Shown one piece after another: positions 1 to 5,056 of a stretch of DNA of 6,093 nt (within the stretch, counting starts at the first letter, position 1; every line of letters begins with the position of its first letter). Origin of the DNA: RHKX01 sp041393495 (lineage in GTDB: Bacteria; Actinomycetota; Thermoleophilia; Solirubrobacterales; 70-9). Under the pieces are notes generated by a model. The model was given only the letters and a program-made list of their open reading frames with translations, had not been told where the DNA came from and did no database searches. Made by a program: the position numbers and the translations under genes. The stretch covers positions 1 through 6,093 of the forward strand of contig JAWKKA010000027.1 in NCBI GenBank assembly GCA_041393495.1, in the 5' to 3' direction.

Positions 1-114
1 GCCCTTGATCGTGACCTTGGTCGCGGCCTTGCCGGCGGCCTCGGCGGAGGCGACGACGGCGAGCGCGGTCAGCGCGACGGCGAGGGCGGCGAGGAGCTTG
101 CTGGTGATGGACAT
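1..114 (-). CDS. N-terminal part of a secreted protein (runs off left edge)
   Basis: Only the first 38 residues are in the window, and the frame is still open at base 1. The N-terminus is a textbook Sec signal peptide: MSITSK, then a hydrophobic core of about 15 residues (roughly 7-21, rich in Leu, Ala and Val), then an AxA-type signal peptidase I site (ASA at 22-24, cleavage likely after Ala24). The mature part begins with a Lys/Thr-rich stretch ending TKVTIKG, which looks like the first strand of a beta-rich secreted domain. Small exported proteins starting this way are common in Solirubrobacterales as I recall, but too little is visible to name a family. The ATG at 114 is preceded on the minus strand by AAGGGAAGA, a good Shine-Dalgarno sequence at normal spacing, so the start is firm. 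The function is unknown; export is the only safe inference. Confidence 0.75.
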   Translation of the reverse strand, partial: MSITSKLLAALAVALTALAVVASAEAAGKAATKVTIKG

Positions 115-344
115 CGTTGATCTTCCCTTCGCAGTGGTTTGCTCTTGCCCGACCATGATCGGCCCGCTCGGCGGTCGCGAGAAGGGGCCCGCGGGGTGAA
201 GTCGGCCACACCGGGCGGGCGGGGGCGGGCAAGACCGGGGGCGGACGGGCCGGGCAAGGCCGGGCGGGCGACCGCGGGGCCCGAGAGCGGCTCGCGGCGG
301 CGCTCGTATGCTCGACGATGCGTTTGCGACCGTCGTGGCGGCGG
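115..344. other. Gene-free GC-rich stretch upstream of the secreted-protein gene
   Basis: I see no supported gene here. The stretch lies between the end of the dehydrogenase gene and the start of the secreted-protein gene, both on the minus strand, so it should hold the promoter of the latter. Bases 149-162 (CCGACCATGATCGG) form a 14-base palindrome with one mismatch, 35-48 bases upstream of the ATG, and could be an operator. Bases 211-270 are extremely G-rich on the plus strand and carry two G-quadruplex motifs plus a near repeat (CGGGCAAGACCGGG at 226-239, CGGGCAAGGCCGGG at 251-264). I could not find a clear -10/-35 pair. Confidence 0.5.
213..268 (+). repeat. Two adjacent G-quadruplex motifs
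   Basis: On the plus strand, G-runs at 213-215, 217-219, 221-225 and 227-229 are separated by single C bases, the loop length that gives the most stable parallel quadruplexes. A fifth run (237-241) follows after a 7-base loop. A second motif has runs at 247-249, 252-254, 262-264 and 266-268 with loops of 2, 7 and 1. Both fit the G3+N1-7 rule. They sit about 100-155 bases upstream of the start of the minus-strand secreted-protein gene, with the G-rich strand being that gene's template strand. Folding in the cell is an inference, since G-runs are frequent in such GC-rich DNA. Confidence 0.6.
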
Positions 345-1154
345 TCAGACGGATCGTCGCGGAGACGCCCCCGGCTTCCAGCCGGTTCGCGCCAACAGCC
401 AGCTCATGAGCGGCGGTGGCGTCAACCGGTAGATCCAGCGGCCCCTCCAGGGCACGAGCCGCTCCCGCCGCTCCCGCTCGATCGAGTCCGCCGCCTCGCG
501 CGCCACGTCCGCCGGCGTCATCGCGCCGACGAGGGCCGCGATCTTCGGGATCCGCTCCCGCGATCCGGGGTTGTTATCGAAGTACGGCGAATCGACCTCG
601 AACGGCGCCAGCAACGTCACGCCGACGCCGCTGCCGCGCAGCTCGGCCTCGAGCTGGTAGCTGAACGCCCGCATCGCCCACCGCGCCACCCCGTAGGCGG
701 TCGCGCCGGGGATCGCGAGGTAGCCGGCAGCCGACGTCATGTTCAGGATCCAGCCGGACCGGCGCTCGATCATCGCCGGCAGCAGCCGCCGGGTCAGCTC
801 GTAGGCGGCGAGATACGGCAGCCGCATCGCGGTCTCGCCGTAGCCCGGCCCGCTCTCCCAGGTCGCCCGCCAGATCCCGGCGCCGGCGTTGTTGATCAGG
901 ACGTCGGGCGGGCCCTCGCCGGCGAGCAGCAGGTCCGCGAGCCGCGCGATCTCGGCGTCGCTGCCGAGATCGCACGGCTCGACCGCGACGGTCCCGCCCG
1001 CCTCGCGCAGCTCGACCGCCAGCGCGGCGAGCGCGTCCCGCCCCCGGGCGACGAGGATCGGCCTACCGCCGCGACGCCCGACCTCACGCGCAATCTCGGC
1101 TCCGATCCCCGAGGAGGCACCGGTGATCAGGACCCTGCGACCGGCGAGCTTCAT
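345..1154 (-). CDS. Short-chain dehydrogenase/reductase with atypical Tyr-xxx-Arg site
   Basis: A 269-residue NAD(P)-dependent oxidoreductase of the classical SDR family, Rossmann fold, cytosolic; the substrate cannot be read from sequence. Visible motifs: the cofactor loop TGASSGIG (11-18), Arg37 after the second strand (typical of NADPH-preferring enzymes), Asp62-Leu63 (adenine contact), NNAG (88-91), catalytic Ser141 and Tyr154. The usual YxxxK is YGVAR here, so the catalytic Lys is Arg158 (codon CGG, plus-strand bases 681-683). The length is normal for the family. I chose the ATG at 1154 (MKLAGRRVLITG) because SDRs start a few residues before the first strand; an in-frame ATG at 1181 would add nine unlikely residues. 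There is no Shine-Dalgarno sequence, but TACGGT lies six bases upstream, suggesting a leaderless mRNA. The plus-strand frame across this region is an antisense shadow. The upstream truncated channel gene ends 44 bases before this start. Confidence 0.92.
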   Translation of the reverse strand: MKLAGRRVLITGASSGIGAEIAREVGRRGGRPILVARGRDALAALAVELREAGGTVAVEPCDLGSDAEIARLADLLLAGEGPPDVLINNAGAGIWRATWESGPGYGETAMRLPYLAAYELTRRLLPAMIERRSGWILNMTSAAGYLAIPGATAYGVARWAMRAFSYQLEAELRGSGVGVTLLAPFEVDSPYFDNNPGSRERIPKIAALVGAMTPADVAREAADSIERERRERLVPWRGRWIYRLTPPPLMSWLLARTGWKPGASPRRSV

Positions 1155-1160
1155 GCCGCG

Positions 1161-1166
1161 ACCGTA
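1161..1166 (-). promoter_or_regulatory. Putative -10 box of a leaderless SDR transcript
   Basis: Read on the minus strand, TACGGT fits the actinobacterial TAnnnT -10 consensus and is followed by exactly six bases and then the ATG of the dehydrogenase. That places transcription initiation at or next to the start codon. No Shine-Dalgarno sequence is present, which agrees with leaderless translation. No convincing -35 box was found. TAnnnT occurs by chance, so this is suggestive only. Confidence 0.4.
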
Positions 1167-1198
1167 GCGCGCCGCGGCCACTCAGGAGCCGACAGCGC

Positions 1199-1561
1199 TC
1201 AGGCGAGCGTCAGCACCATCAGCAGCGCCGCGACCACGGCGTAGCTGCTGGTGAGGATCATCAGGCCACGGCGGTCGGCGCGGACCGCTGCCCGCACGTC
1301 GCCGGTCGCGTCGACCCACGAGTTGCGGACGATCATCACCATCGTCAGCACGACGAAGGCGTAGCTGAGGATGTAGAGCTTGTCGAGCAGGATCAGGTAG
1401 TCGACCTCGGGCAGGTCGTCGTTGCTGGTCAGCTGCAGGGCGACGAGCGTCAATAGCGCCGTGATCCCGATCCCGATCCGACCCTCGACGTAGCGGGGGT
1501 GGACGAGCAGCGACAGCGACGCGGTCAGCGCGACCAGCAGCATCGGCAGCAGGAAGGGTCC
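1199..1561 (-). pseudogene. Membrane domain of a pentameric ligand-gated ion channel homologue, 5'-truncated
   Basis: The minus-strand frame encodes all four channel helices of a bacterial Cys-loop-type (pLGIC) subunit and nothing else. The similarity begins at about base 1561 with GPFLLPML, the start of M1 (compare the LPML of GLIC). M2 follows (RIGIGITALLTLVALQL), then the M2-M3 loop LPEVDY, matching GLIC's LPKTPY, then M3 (YLILLDKLYILSYAFVVL), a short basic linker with DRR, and M4 up to the stop at 1199. A complete subunit has about 200 extracellular residues before M1. Here the frame hits a stop at 1589-1591, and upstream DNA shows no ligand-binding domain. The first usable start, ATG 1543, lies inside M1 and has no Shine-Dalgarno sequence, giving a 114-residue product. 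I therefore read it as a gene that lost its 5' half. Expression as a minimal membrane protein is possible but less likely. Family assignment is by motif recall, without a search. Confidence 0.65.
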
Positions 1562-1584
1562 GGCTGCGCGATGCGATGCTGCTG
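1535..1584. repeat. 11-base inverted repeat flanking the channel junction
   Basis: CAGCAGCATCG (1535-1545) is the exact reverse complement of CGATGCTGCTG (1574-1584), with 28 bases between. The arms surround the point (about 1561) where channel similarity ends. Each arm contains the ATG of an outward-reading frame, so both frames begin ATG CTG CTG. It could be a trace of the rearrangement or a chance match of Leu codons. Confidence 0.45.
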
Positions 1585-1740
1585 CTCGTCATCCCGGCTG
1601 CGGCCGCAAGCGGGTACGCGCTGCTCTGGCAGGCGCCGGATGGTCACTGGCTGAACGTCGTGTACTGGTCCATGGTCGGCGCCCAGGTGATCGTCGGGGC
1701 AGTCGCCGTGACCGTTGCGGTCACCCGTGCTGTGAGCATC
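1561..1740 (+). pseudogene. Hydrophobic plus-strand frame, probable gene fragment
   Basis: From about 1561 a plus-strand frame with GC-rich third positions encodes two membrane-like segments: MLLLVIPAAAASGYALLW (from ATG 1576) and, after a short polar loop (QAPDGHWLN), VVYWSMVGAQVIVGAVAV. After about 1740 the translation turns into basic, low-complexity residues that are the antisense of the GAP gene, with no stop for hundreds of codons, so it has no proper C-terminus. The start has AGGAAGG at 1551-1557, but too far upstream (18 bases) for a normal Shine-Dalgarno sequence. I do not recognise the family. Its beginning coincides with the end of channel similarity on the other strand, so it is more likely a fragment brought in by rearrangement than a working gene. 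Confidence 0.3.
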
Positions 1741-1755
1741 CCCAGGGAATCGAAC

Positions 1756-1769
1756 CGGCCTGTTGGCCG
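1756..1769 (-). terminator. Weak hairpin downstream of the GAP gene
   Basis: CGGCC-TGTT-GGCCG forms a 5-bp stem with a 4-base loop about 20 bases beyond the GAP stop codon (minus direction). It overlaps a 10-base palindrome GGCCGCGGCC (1765-1774). There is no T-tract, so at most it is a GC-rich terminator of the kind seen in high-GC bacteria. Confidence 0.25.
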
Positions 1770-1788
1770 CGGCCCGCTGACGGTGGGC

Positions 1789-2466
1789 TCAGGCGCTCAA
1801 CCCGGCGATGGCGTCGCCGATCAGCTTCGCCGCGATCACCAGGCAGATGACGATCATGATCGCGGCATTGTGTGCCGCCATCCACTCCTGCAGGCCGGCG
1901 AGCGCCCGCTCCGACCGCTCCCGCATCGTCAGGTGGATGCCGACCGGCAGGGCCGGGCCGAGGGTGGCGATGGCGACGAAGATGGCCAGCGCCCCGACCT
2001 GGCCTCCCGCCGCCAGCCCCGTCTGGGCGATCGCCGCCGCCGCGCCGACGGTCAGCAGCAGGTTCTTCGGGTTGATCGCCGCCAGCGCCACCCCCATCGC
2101 GGCCGACCGGCCGGCCGTGAAGCGGTCGACCGTCTGCATCCACTTCGGCAGCTCGGCGGGCCGGCCGTCGCGCGGGCGGGAGCGCCACCGGCGCACCGCC
2201 GCCTCCAGCAGCAGCAACCCGAGGATCAGCTTCAGCCAGCTCACCCAGTCCGCCGGCGCGCCCTGCTGGCTGGCATCGGCGCCGCTGGAGACGAGCAGGA
2301 CGATCGCCCCGACCACCGACAGGCCGACGACCCAGCCGAGGAGGAAGGCCCGGCCGTTGCTCGCGCCGTCCGGCGTCGAGAGCATCAGGACGACGGCGAC
2401 GATCGGGACCGGGCTCAGCGCGACGCCGATCGCGAGCGGCAGGATCTGTCCGATGGCCTGACCCAT
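1789..2466 (-). CDS. GAP-family (Sap/LysE-like) integral membrane protein
   Basis: A 225-residue inner-membrane protein with about six predicted helices (near residues 5-30, 40-62, 74-90, 120-147, 155-178 and 198-218). The first helix carries the family hallmark LSPVPIVAVVLML (17-29), followed by GRAFLLGWVVG; a second hallmark, INPKNLLL, is at 131-138. These match the GAP family (Pfam Sap/GAP, LysE-like fold), whose mycobacterial members help export glycopeptidolipids and sulfolipids. In other actinobacteria the cargo is unknown, and the family name does not prove lipid export here. The cytoplasmic loop at 91-119 is rich in Arg and Pro. The ATG at 2466 fits the usual N-terminus (MGQAIGQILPLA). 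Its own upstream bases lack a Shine-Dalgarno sequence, but a small ORF with a strong one ends two bases before it, so translation is probably coupled. The gene looks intact. Confidence 0.85.
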   Translation of the reverse strand: MGQAIGQILPLAIGVALSPVPIVAVVLMLSTPDGASNGRAFLLGWVVGLSVVGAIVLLVSSGADASQQGAPADWVSWLKLILGLLLLEAAVRRWRSRPRDGRPAELPKWMQTVDRFTAGRSAAMGVALAAINPKNLLLTVGAAAAIAQTGLAAGGQVGALAIFVAIATLGPALPVGIHLTMRERSERALAGLQEWMAAHNAAIMIVICLVIAAKLIGDAIAGLSA

Positions 2467-2468
2467 CG

Positions 2469-2561
2469 TCAGGGCATGCCCGCCAAAGCGCGTGGAGCCC
2501 CGGATGAGACCGCCGTCGACGCGAGCGATCCCGCCCGGCCCTGCTTGTCGCTGTCCGCCAT
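2469..2561 (-). CDS. 30-codon small ORF coupled to the GAP gene
   Basis: The minus strand carries ATG at 2561 preceded by GGAGGA four bases upstream, the best Shine-Dalgarno sequence in this part of the window. The frame encodes 30 residues (MADSDKQGRAGS at the start, ALAGMP at the end) and stops with TGA at 2471-2469. Only two bases separate that stop from the ATG of the GAP gene, which has no ribosome binding site of its own. This arrangement is typical of translational coupling, with the small ORF acting as a leader. The peptide has no signal sequence, no membrane segment, and no run of one amino acid that would suggest an attenuator, and I recognise no family. It could also be the worn end of a former upstream gene. 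Confidence 0.45.
   Translation of the reverse strand: MADSDKQGRAGSLASTAVSSGAPRALAGMP
2472..2481. promoter_or_regulatory. Perfect 10-base palindrome next to the GAP start
   Basis: GGGCATGCCC lies 6-15 bases upstream of the GAP start codon, overlapping the last codons of the small ORF. It could be an operator, or an mRNA structure around the coupling site, but a 10-base palindrome in GC-rich DNA can be chance. Confidence 0.25.
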
Positions 2562-2566
2562 CCGGT

Positions 2567-2572
2567 CCTCCA
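2567..2572 (-). promoter_or_regulatory. Ribosome binding site of the small ORF before GAP
   Basis: GGAGGA, read on the minus strand (TCCTCC on plus), lies four bases upstream of the small ORF's ATG. It is the only strong ribosome entry site near the GAP gene and so decides how both are likely translated. Confidence 0.5.
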
Positions 2573-2674
2573 ACCGTCGCGACTCGGACGCCGAGGACGG
2601 ATCCGGAATCCGCCCCCGCTCAGCGAGGCTATCGGGCCGGGACCCCCGGCGCCGGGCGTCGCGGACGCCACTGA

Positions 2675-2904
2675 CACGGCGGCAACACGGTCAAGACGCT
2701 TGGTGATGGGATCCTGGCCACGTTCGCCGGGCCCGCCGGTGCCGTTCGCTGCGCCGAGGGGATCATTGCCGCGGCGAGCTCGCAGGGACTGGAAGTTCGC
2801 AGCGGGGTCCACACCGGAGGAGTCGAGGCCGGAGGGAGCGACATCAGCGGGCTGGCCGTCCACCTGGCGGCGCGGACTGACCGGTGGTCTCCAAAGCGAC
2901 ATCC
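2675..2904 (+). pseudogene. Remnant of a class III adenylate/guanylate cyclase
   Basis: The plus-strand frame after a TGA at 2672-2674 reads HGGNTVKTLGDGILATF, followed by GPAGAVRCAEGI, GLEVRSGVHTGGVE and GLAVHLAAR. These are the middle blocks of the class III cyclase catalytic domain: the GDG carrying the second metal-binding Asp, the RxGxHTG strand, and the VHLAAR helix (His in place of Asn is common in this subgroup). Missing are the first metal motif (FTDIVGST type) upstream and nearly everything after HLAAR. In a neighbouring frame VVSKAT follows at about 2884-2901, resembling the next conserved strand (VLVS), which suggests a small deletion plus frameshift. About 65 of roughly 180 domain residues remain. 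No ATG, GTG or TTG occurs in the frame before 2921, so it cannot start on its own. It is in frame with the downstream hydrolase, apparently by chance. Confidence 0.7.
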
Positions 2905-2907
2905 GGC

Positions 2908-2913
2908 TATCGT
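2908..2913 (+). promoter_or_regulatory. Putative -10 box of a leaderless hydrolase transcript
   Basis: TATCGT fits TAnnnT and is followed by seven bases and then the GTG of the hydrolase, so transcription would start at about the first codon. There is no Shine-Dalgarno sequence. No good -35 box is visible at 17 bases (TGGTCT at 2885-2890 is poor). The box lies just past the cyclase remnant. Confidence 0.4.
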
Positions 2914-2920
2914 CCCGGCC

Positions 2921-4384
2921 GTGCGTCGCCCGCTGCTGGTCGTACTGGCCCTATCGGGAGCCCTCGCGGCCGGCGCGCCTCCTGGCGTGGCCTCGGCGGC
3001 CGGCGGCGATGCGCCGCTGACGGCCTTCAACGCCAACTTCGTGCGCGGCGAGTCGGCGGCAGAGCGCATCGCCTCCTACCGGCGGCTGCGCGCCGCCGGA
3101 GTGCGGGTCGTGCGACTCGACTTCAACTGGACATCGCTCGAACCGGTCGGACTGCCGCTGCACGACTACCGATGGCGAGCCCAGGACCGCGAGGTTCGAA
3201 TCATCCGGCGCGCCGGCCTGAAGGTCCTGGGCATCCTCGCCTACGGGCAACCCGATTACTCGCTCGCCGGCGGCGAGGCGTACCGGAAAGGGCAGAAGCC
3301 AATCCCCCCGTTCGGGATCGGCGACCCGCAGTACTACCCGCCGGACGAGCCGAGCACGTTTGCCCGCTTCGCCGGCGATGTCGCCCGCCACTACCACGGT
3401 GACGTCTGGGGCTGGGAGGTGTGGAACGAGGAGAACCAGGGCTGGCGCTTCTGGGAGCCTCTCGAGGACCCGACCGCCTACGGACGTCTGCTCTGTGCCG
3501 CGCACCGCTCCTTGCGCCGGTCCGACCGCGGCGCGCCCGTCGCGTTGGGAGGAATGTTCTTCCCGCCCTTCATCGGCACCGGCGCCGTCGAGTTCCTCGA
3601 CCGGGTGCTGACGGCGGGCGGCTCGCGGATCGGCCGCTGCTTCGACGCGGTCGGCTACCACCCATATCCCTACCCCTTCACGTCTCCGGAGTCGGTGGTC
3701 ACGGGCCGCGGCTCGGTGATCAACGCAGCGACGCAACTGCGCCGCGTCTTGCGCCGCCACGGCCTCGCCCGTAAACCGCTCTGGAATACCGAGGTCGGCT
3801 GGCCGACCAACCCGGACGGTAACGGCGTAACCGAGCGCCGCCAGGCGCGGTACGTGGCGCGTTTGGCGTTGCTGTCGTGGGCGCGCCGCGTGCCGCTCAT
3901 CACCTGGTACACGTGGGGCGACTACCACGACCCATCGGGCACCAACCAGGAAGCCCACTTCGGCTTCTTCCGCGATGACGGGCACCCGAAGCCGGCCTTT
4001 CGCGCCCTCGAAACGCTCCATCGCCTGCTCGGAGCGCGGGGCTGGCGCTATGTCGGCGACCGCGCCCGAGCGCTTGATTTGCCGCCGGGGAGGGACGGGG
4101 TCGATCGCGGCTACGCGCTGGAGTTCCGCGGCCCCAGCGACCGGAGACTGCTCGCCGTCTGGTACGCGAACGAGCAACCTCCGGCGGACCCGAGCCCGCT
4201 TGCCCGCGTGGAGCCGGGCACGCCGGCCGAGACGATCGCGGTGCGGGTCCCGATCGAGGCTCCAGCGACGGTCACGGGCCTGCTGGGCTCGCGGCAGCGG
4301 GTGCGGCAGCGCGGCGGCCAGGTACGGCTGCGAGTCGGGCAGGATCCCGTATTCGTGACCTGGCGCCCGCGGCCGTCGCACTGA
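2921..4384 (+). CDS. Secreted clan GH-A glycoside hydrolase (GH39/GH5-like)
   Basis: A 487-residue exported enzyme expected to cleave glycosidic bonds by the retaining mechanism. Residues 1-26 are a Sec signal peptide (RR, hydrophobic core, ASA with cleavage likely after Ala26). A (beta/alpha)8 barrel follows: VRVVRLDFNW (61-70), LKVLGILAYG (100-109), then WGWEVWNEEN (163-172) with the acid/base Glu170 at the end of strand 4, GYHPYPYPF (245-253), LWNTEVGWPT with the nucleophile Glu291 at the end of strand 7, and ITWYTWGDY (327-335) on strand 8. The last 100 or so residues look like a beta-sandwich accessory domain, as in GH39 enzymes. The two Glu residues and WNE/TEVGW contexts define clan GH-A; the family and substrate (xylosides, cellulose or other glycans) remain open. 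The GTG start is set by the signal peptide, and no better start lies upstream. The gene looks intact and stands alone, with a hairpin 15 bases after its stop. Confidence 0.88.
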   Translation: MRRPLLVVLALSGALAAGAPPGVASAAGGDAPLTAFNANFVRGESAAERIASYRRLRAAGVRVVRLDFNWTSLEPVGLPLHDYRWRAQDREVRIIRRAGLKVLGILAYGQPDYSLAGGEAYRKGQKPIPPFGIGDPQYYPPDEPSTFARFAGDVARHYHGDVWGWEVWNEENQGWRFWEPLEDPTAYGRLLCAAHRSLRRSDRGAPVALGGMFFPPFIGTGAVEFLDRVLTAGGSRIGRCFDAVGYHPYPYPFTSPESVVTGRGSVINAATQLRRVLRRHGLARKPLWNTEVGWPTNPDGNGVTERRQARYVARLALLSWARRVPLITWYTWGDYHDPSGTNQEAHFGFFRDDGHPKPAFRALETLHRLLGARGWRYVGDRARALDLPPGRDGVDRGYALEFRGPSDRRLLAVWYANEQPPADPSPLARVEPGTPAETIAVRVPIEAPATVTGLLGSRQRVRQRGGQVRLRVGQDPVFVTWRPRPSH

Positions 4385-4398
4385 CGGCGGCTCCCGCA

Positions 4399-4416
4399 CC
4401 CGCCAGCAGCGGCGGG
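4399..4416 (+). terminator. Hairpin after the hydrolase gene
   Basis: CCCGCC-AGCAGC-GGCGGG is a perfect 6-bp GC stem with a 6-base loop, starting 15 bases after the hydrolase stop codon. No T-tract follows, so it would be a non-canonical terminator. The rest of 4385-4505 shows no gene that I can support. Confidence 0.35.
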
Positions 4417-4505
4417 CCCTCGGCCGGGTCGATCCACATGACACCGATCAGCCCCTTCCCGCACTCGTCCGAGCGCCGCGATCGAGCGGCTACCGAGGGG
4501 CCGCC

Positions 4506-4511
4506 TAGACT
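4506..4511 (+). promoter_or_regulatory. Putative -10 box of a leaderless GNAT transcript
   Basis: TAGACT is a very good actinobacterial -10 hexamer, eight bases before the GTG of the acetyltransferase. The GAGGGA between them is only two bases from the GTG, too close to serve as a ribosome binding site, so a leaderless mRNA is the simplest reading. No clear -35 box. Confidence 0.5.
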
Positions 4512-4519
4512 GAGGGACC

Positions 4520-5020
4520 GTGGGCATCCGGCCCTGCCGCGACGAAGAGCAGGAGGTGATCCTGGCGATCATCAACACTGCTGCCACGGCCTTCCGCGGG
4601 GTGATCCCGCCCGATCGCTGGCAGGAGCCCTACATGGAGTCGAGCGAGCTCGAGCACGAGACCGGCGCCGGGGTCCGATTCTGGGGCTTCGCGGCGGACG
4701 GCGAGCTGATCGGTGTGATGGGCATCCAGCCGCTGCGCGACCTCGATCTGATCCGCCATGCCTACGTCCTGCCCGACCATCAGCGGCGCGGCGTCGGCGC
4801 GGCGCTGTTGCGACATCTGCGTGGCATGAGCTCCCGGCGCACGCTGGTCGGCACCTGGGAGGCCGCGGAGTGGGCGATCCGCTTCTACCGCCGTCACGGG
4901 TTCGAGCTCGTCCCGCCCGAGCGCAAGAGCGCGCTGCTCAAGGCGTACTGGACGATCCCCGACCGCCAGGTCGAGGCCTCGGTGGTGCTCGCGAGTCCGC
5001 CGCTCAACGAGGCGCGATGA
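4520..5020 (+). CDS. GNAT-family N-acetyltransferase
   Basis: A 166-residue cytosolic enzyme predicted to transfer an acetyl group from acetyl-CoA to an amine; the substrate is unknown. The N-terminus IRPCRDEEQEVILAIINTAA is the typical first strand and helix. VRFWGFAADGELIGVMGIQ (52-70) is the central hairpin. HAYVLPDHQRRGVGAALL (80-97) is motif A, with the pyrophosphate loop QRRGVG at 88-93. EWAIRFYRRHGF (117-128) is motif B, with Tyr123 at the usual general-acid position. The C-terminal strand region carries LKAYWTIPDRQVEASVVL, which I recall from a widespread family of single-domain GNATs. The length is normal and nothing is missing. GTG 4520 is chosen because it begins exactly at the first strand and sits eight bases after TAGACT. 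The gene converges with the methyltransferase gene, 66 bases away. Confidence 0.92.
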   Translation: MGIRPCRDEEQEVILAIINTAATAFRGVIPPDRWQEPYMESSELEHETGAGVRFWGFAADGELIGVMGIQPLRDLDLIRHAYVLPDHQRRGVGAALLRHLRGMSSRRTLVGTWEAAEWAIRFYRRHGFELVPPERKSALLKAYWTIPDRQVEASVVLASPPLNEAR

Positions 5021-5042
5021 GGACGGGGGTCCGCCCTCGTCC
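5021..5042 (+). terminator. Hairpin abutting the GNAT stop codon
   Basis: GGACGGGGG-TCCG-CCCTCGTCC forms a 9-bp stem (one G-T pair) with a 4-base loop, beginning at the first base after the GNAT TGA (5018-5020). It is the strongest hairpin in the window and a good candidate for GNAT transcription termination, although no T-tract follows. It would also fold on the opposite strand. Confidence 0.55.
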
Positions 5043-5056
5043 CGACCCCGGCCCGC

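Noticed and set aside
318..1244. Long plus-strand open frame (308 codons)
   Set aside because: It is the antisense of the short-chain dehydrogenase, whose motifs are unmistakable on the minus strand; the plus product is Arg/Pro/Asp-rich without any motif.
1744..1755. GGTTCGATTCCC on the minus strand, identical to a tRNA T-loop region
   Set aside because: The flanking five bases on each side pair at only two of five positions, and no acceptor stem, anticodon arm or CCA end can be built around it. At most a relic or a chance 12-base match.
2645..2656. 12-base perfect palindrome CCCGGCGCCGGG
   Set aside because: Composed only of C and G in a GC-rich stretch with no gene start close by; I could not tie it to any function.
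1721..2902. Minus-strand frame of 393 codons across the GAP gene and upstream
   Set aside because: Shifted frame of the GAP gene; composition is low-complexity Arg/Gly/Pro/Asp with no hydrophobic segments or motifs.
2951..4444. Long minus-strand open frame (497 codons) opposite the hydrolase
   Set aside because: Antisense shadow of a high-GC gene; the product is Arg/Ala-rich with no domain, while the plus strand has a signal peptide and catalytic motifs.
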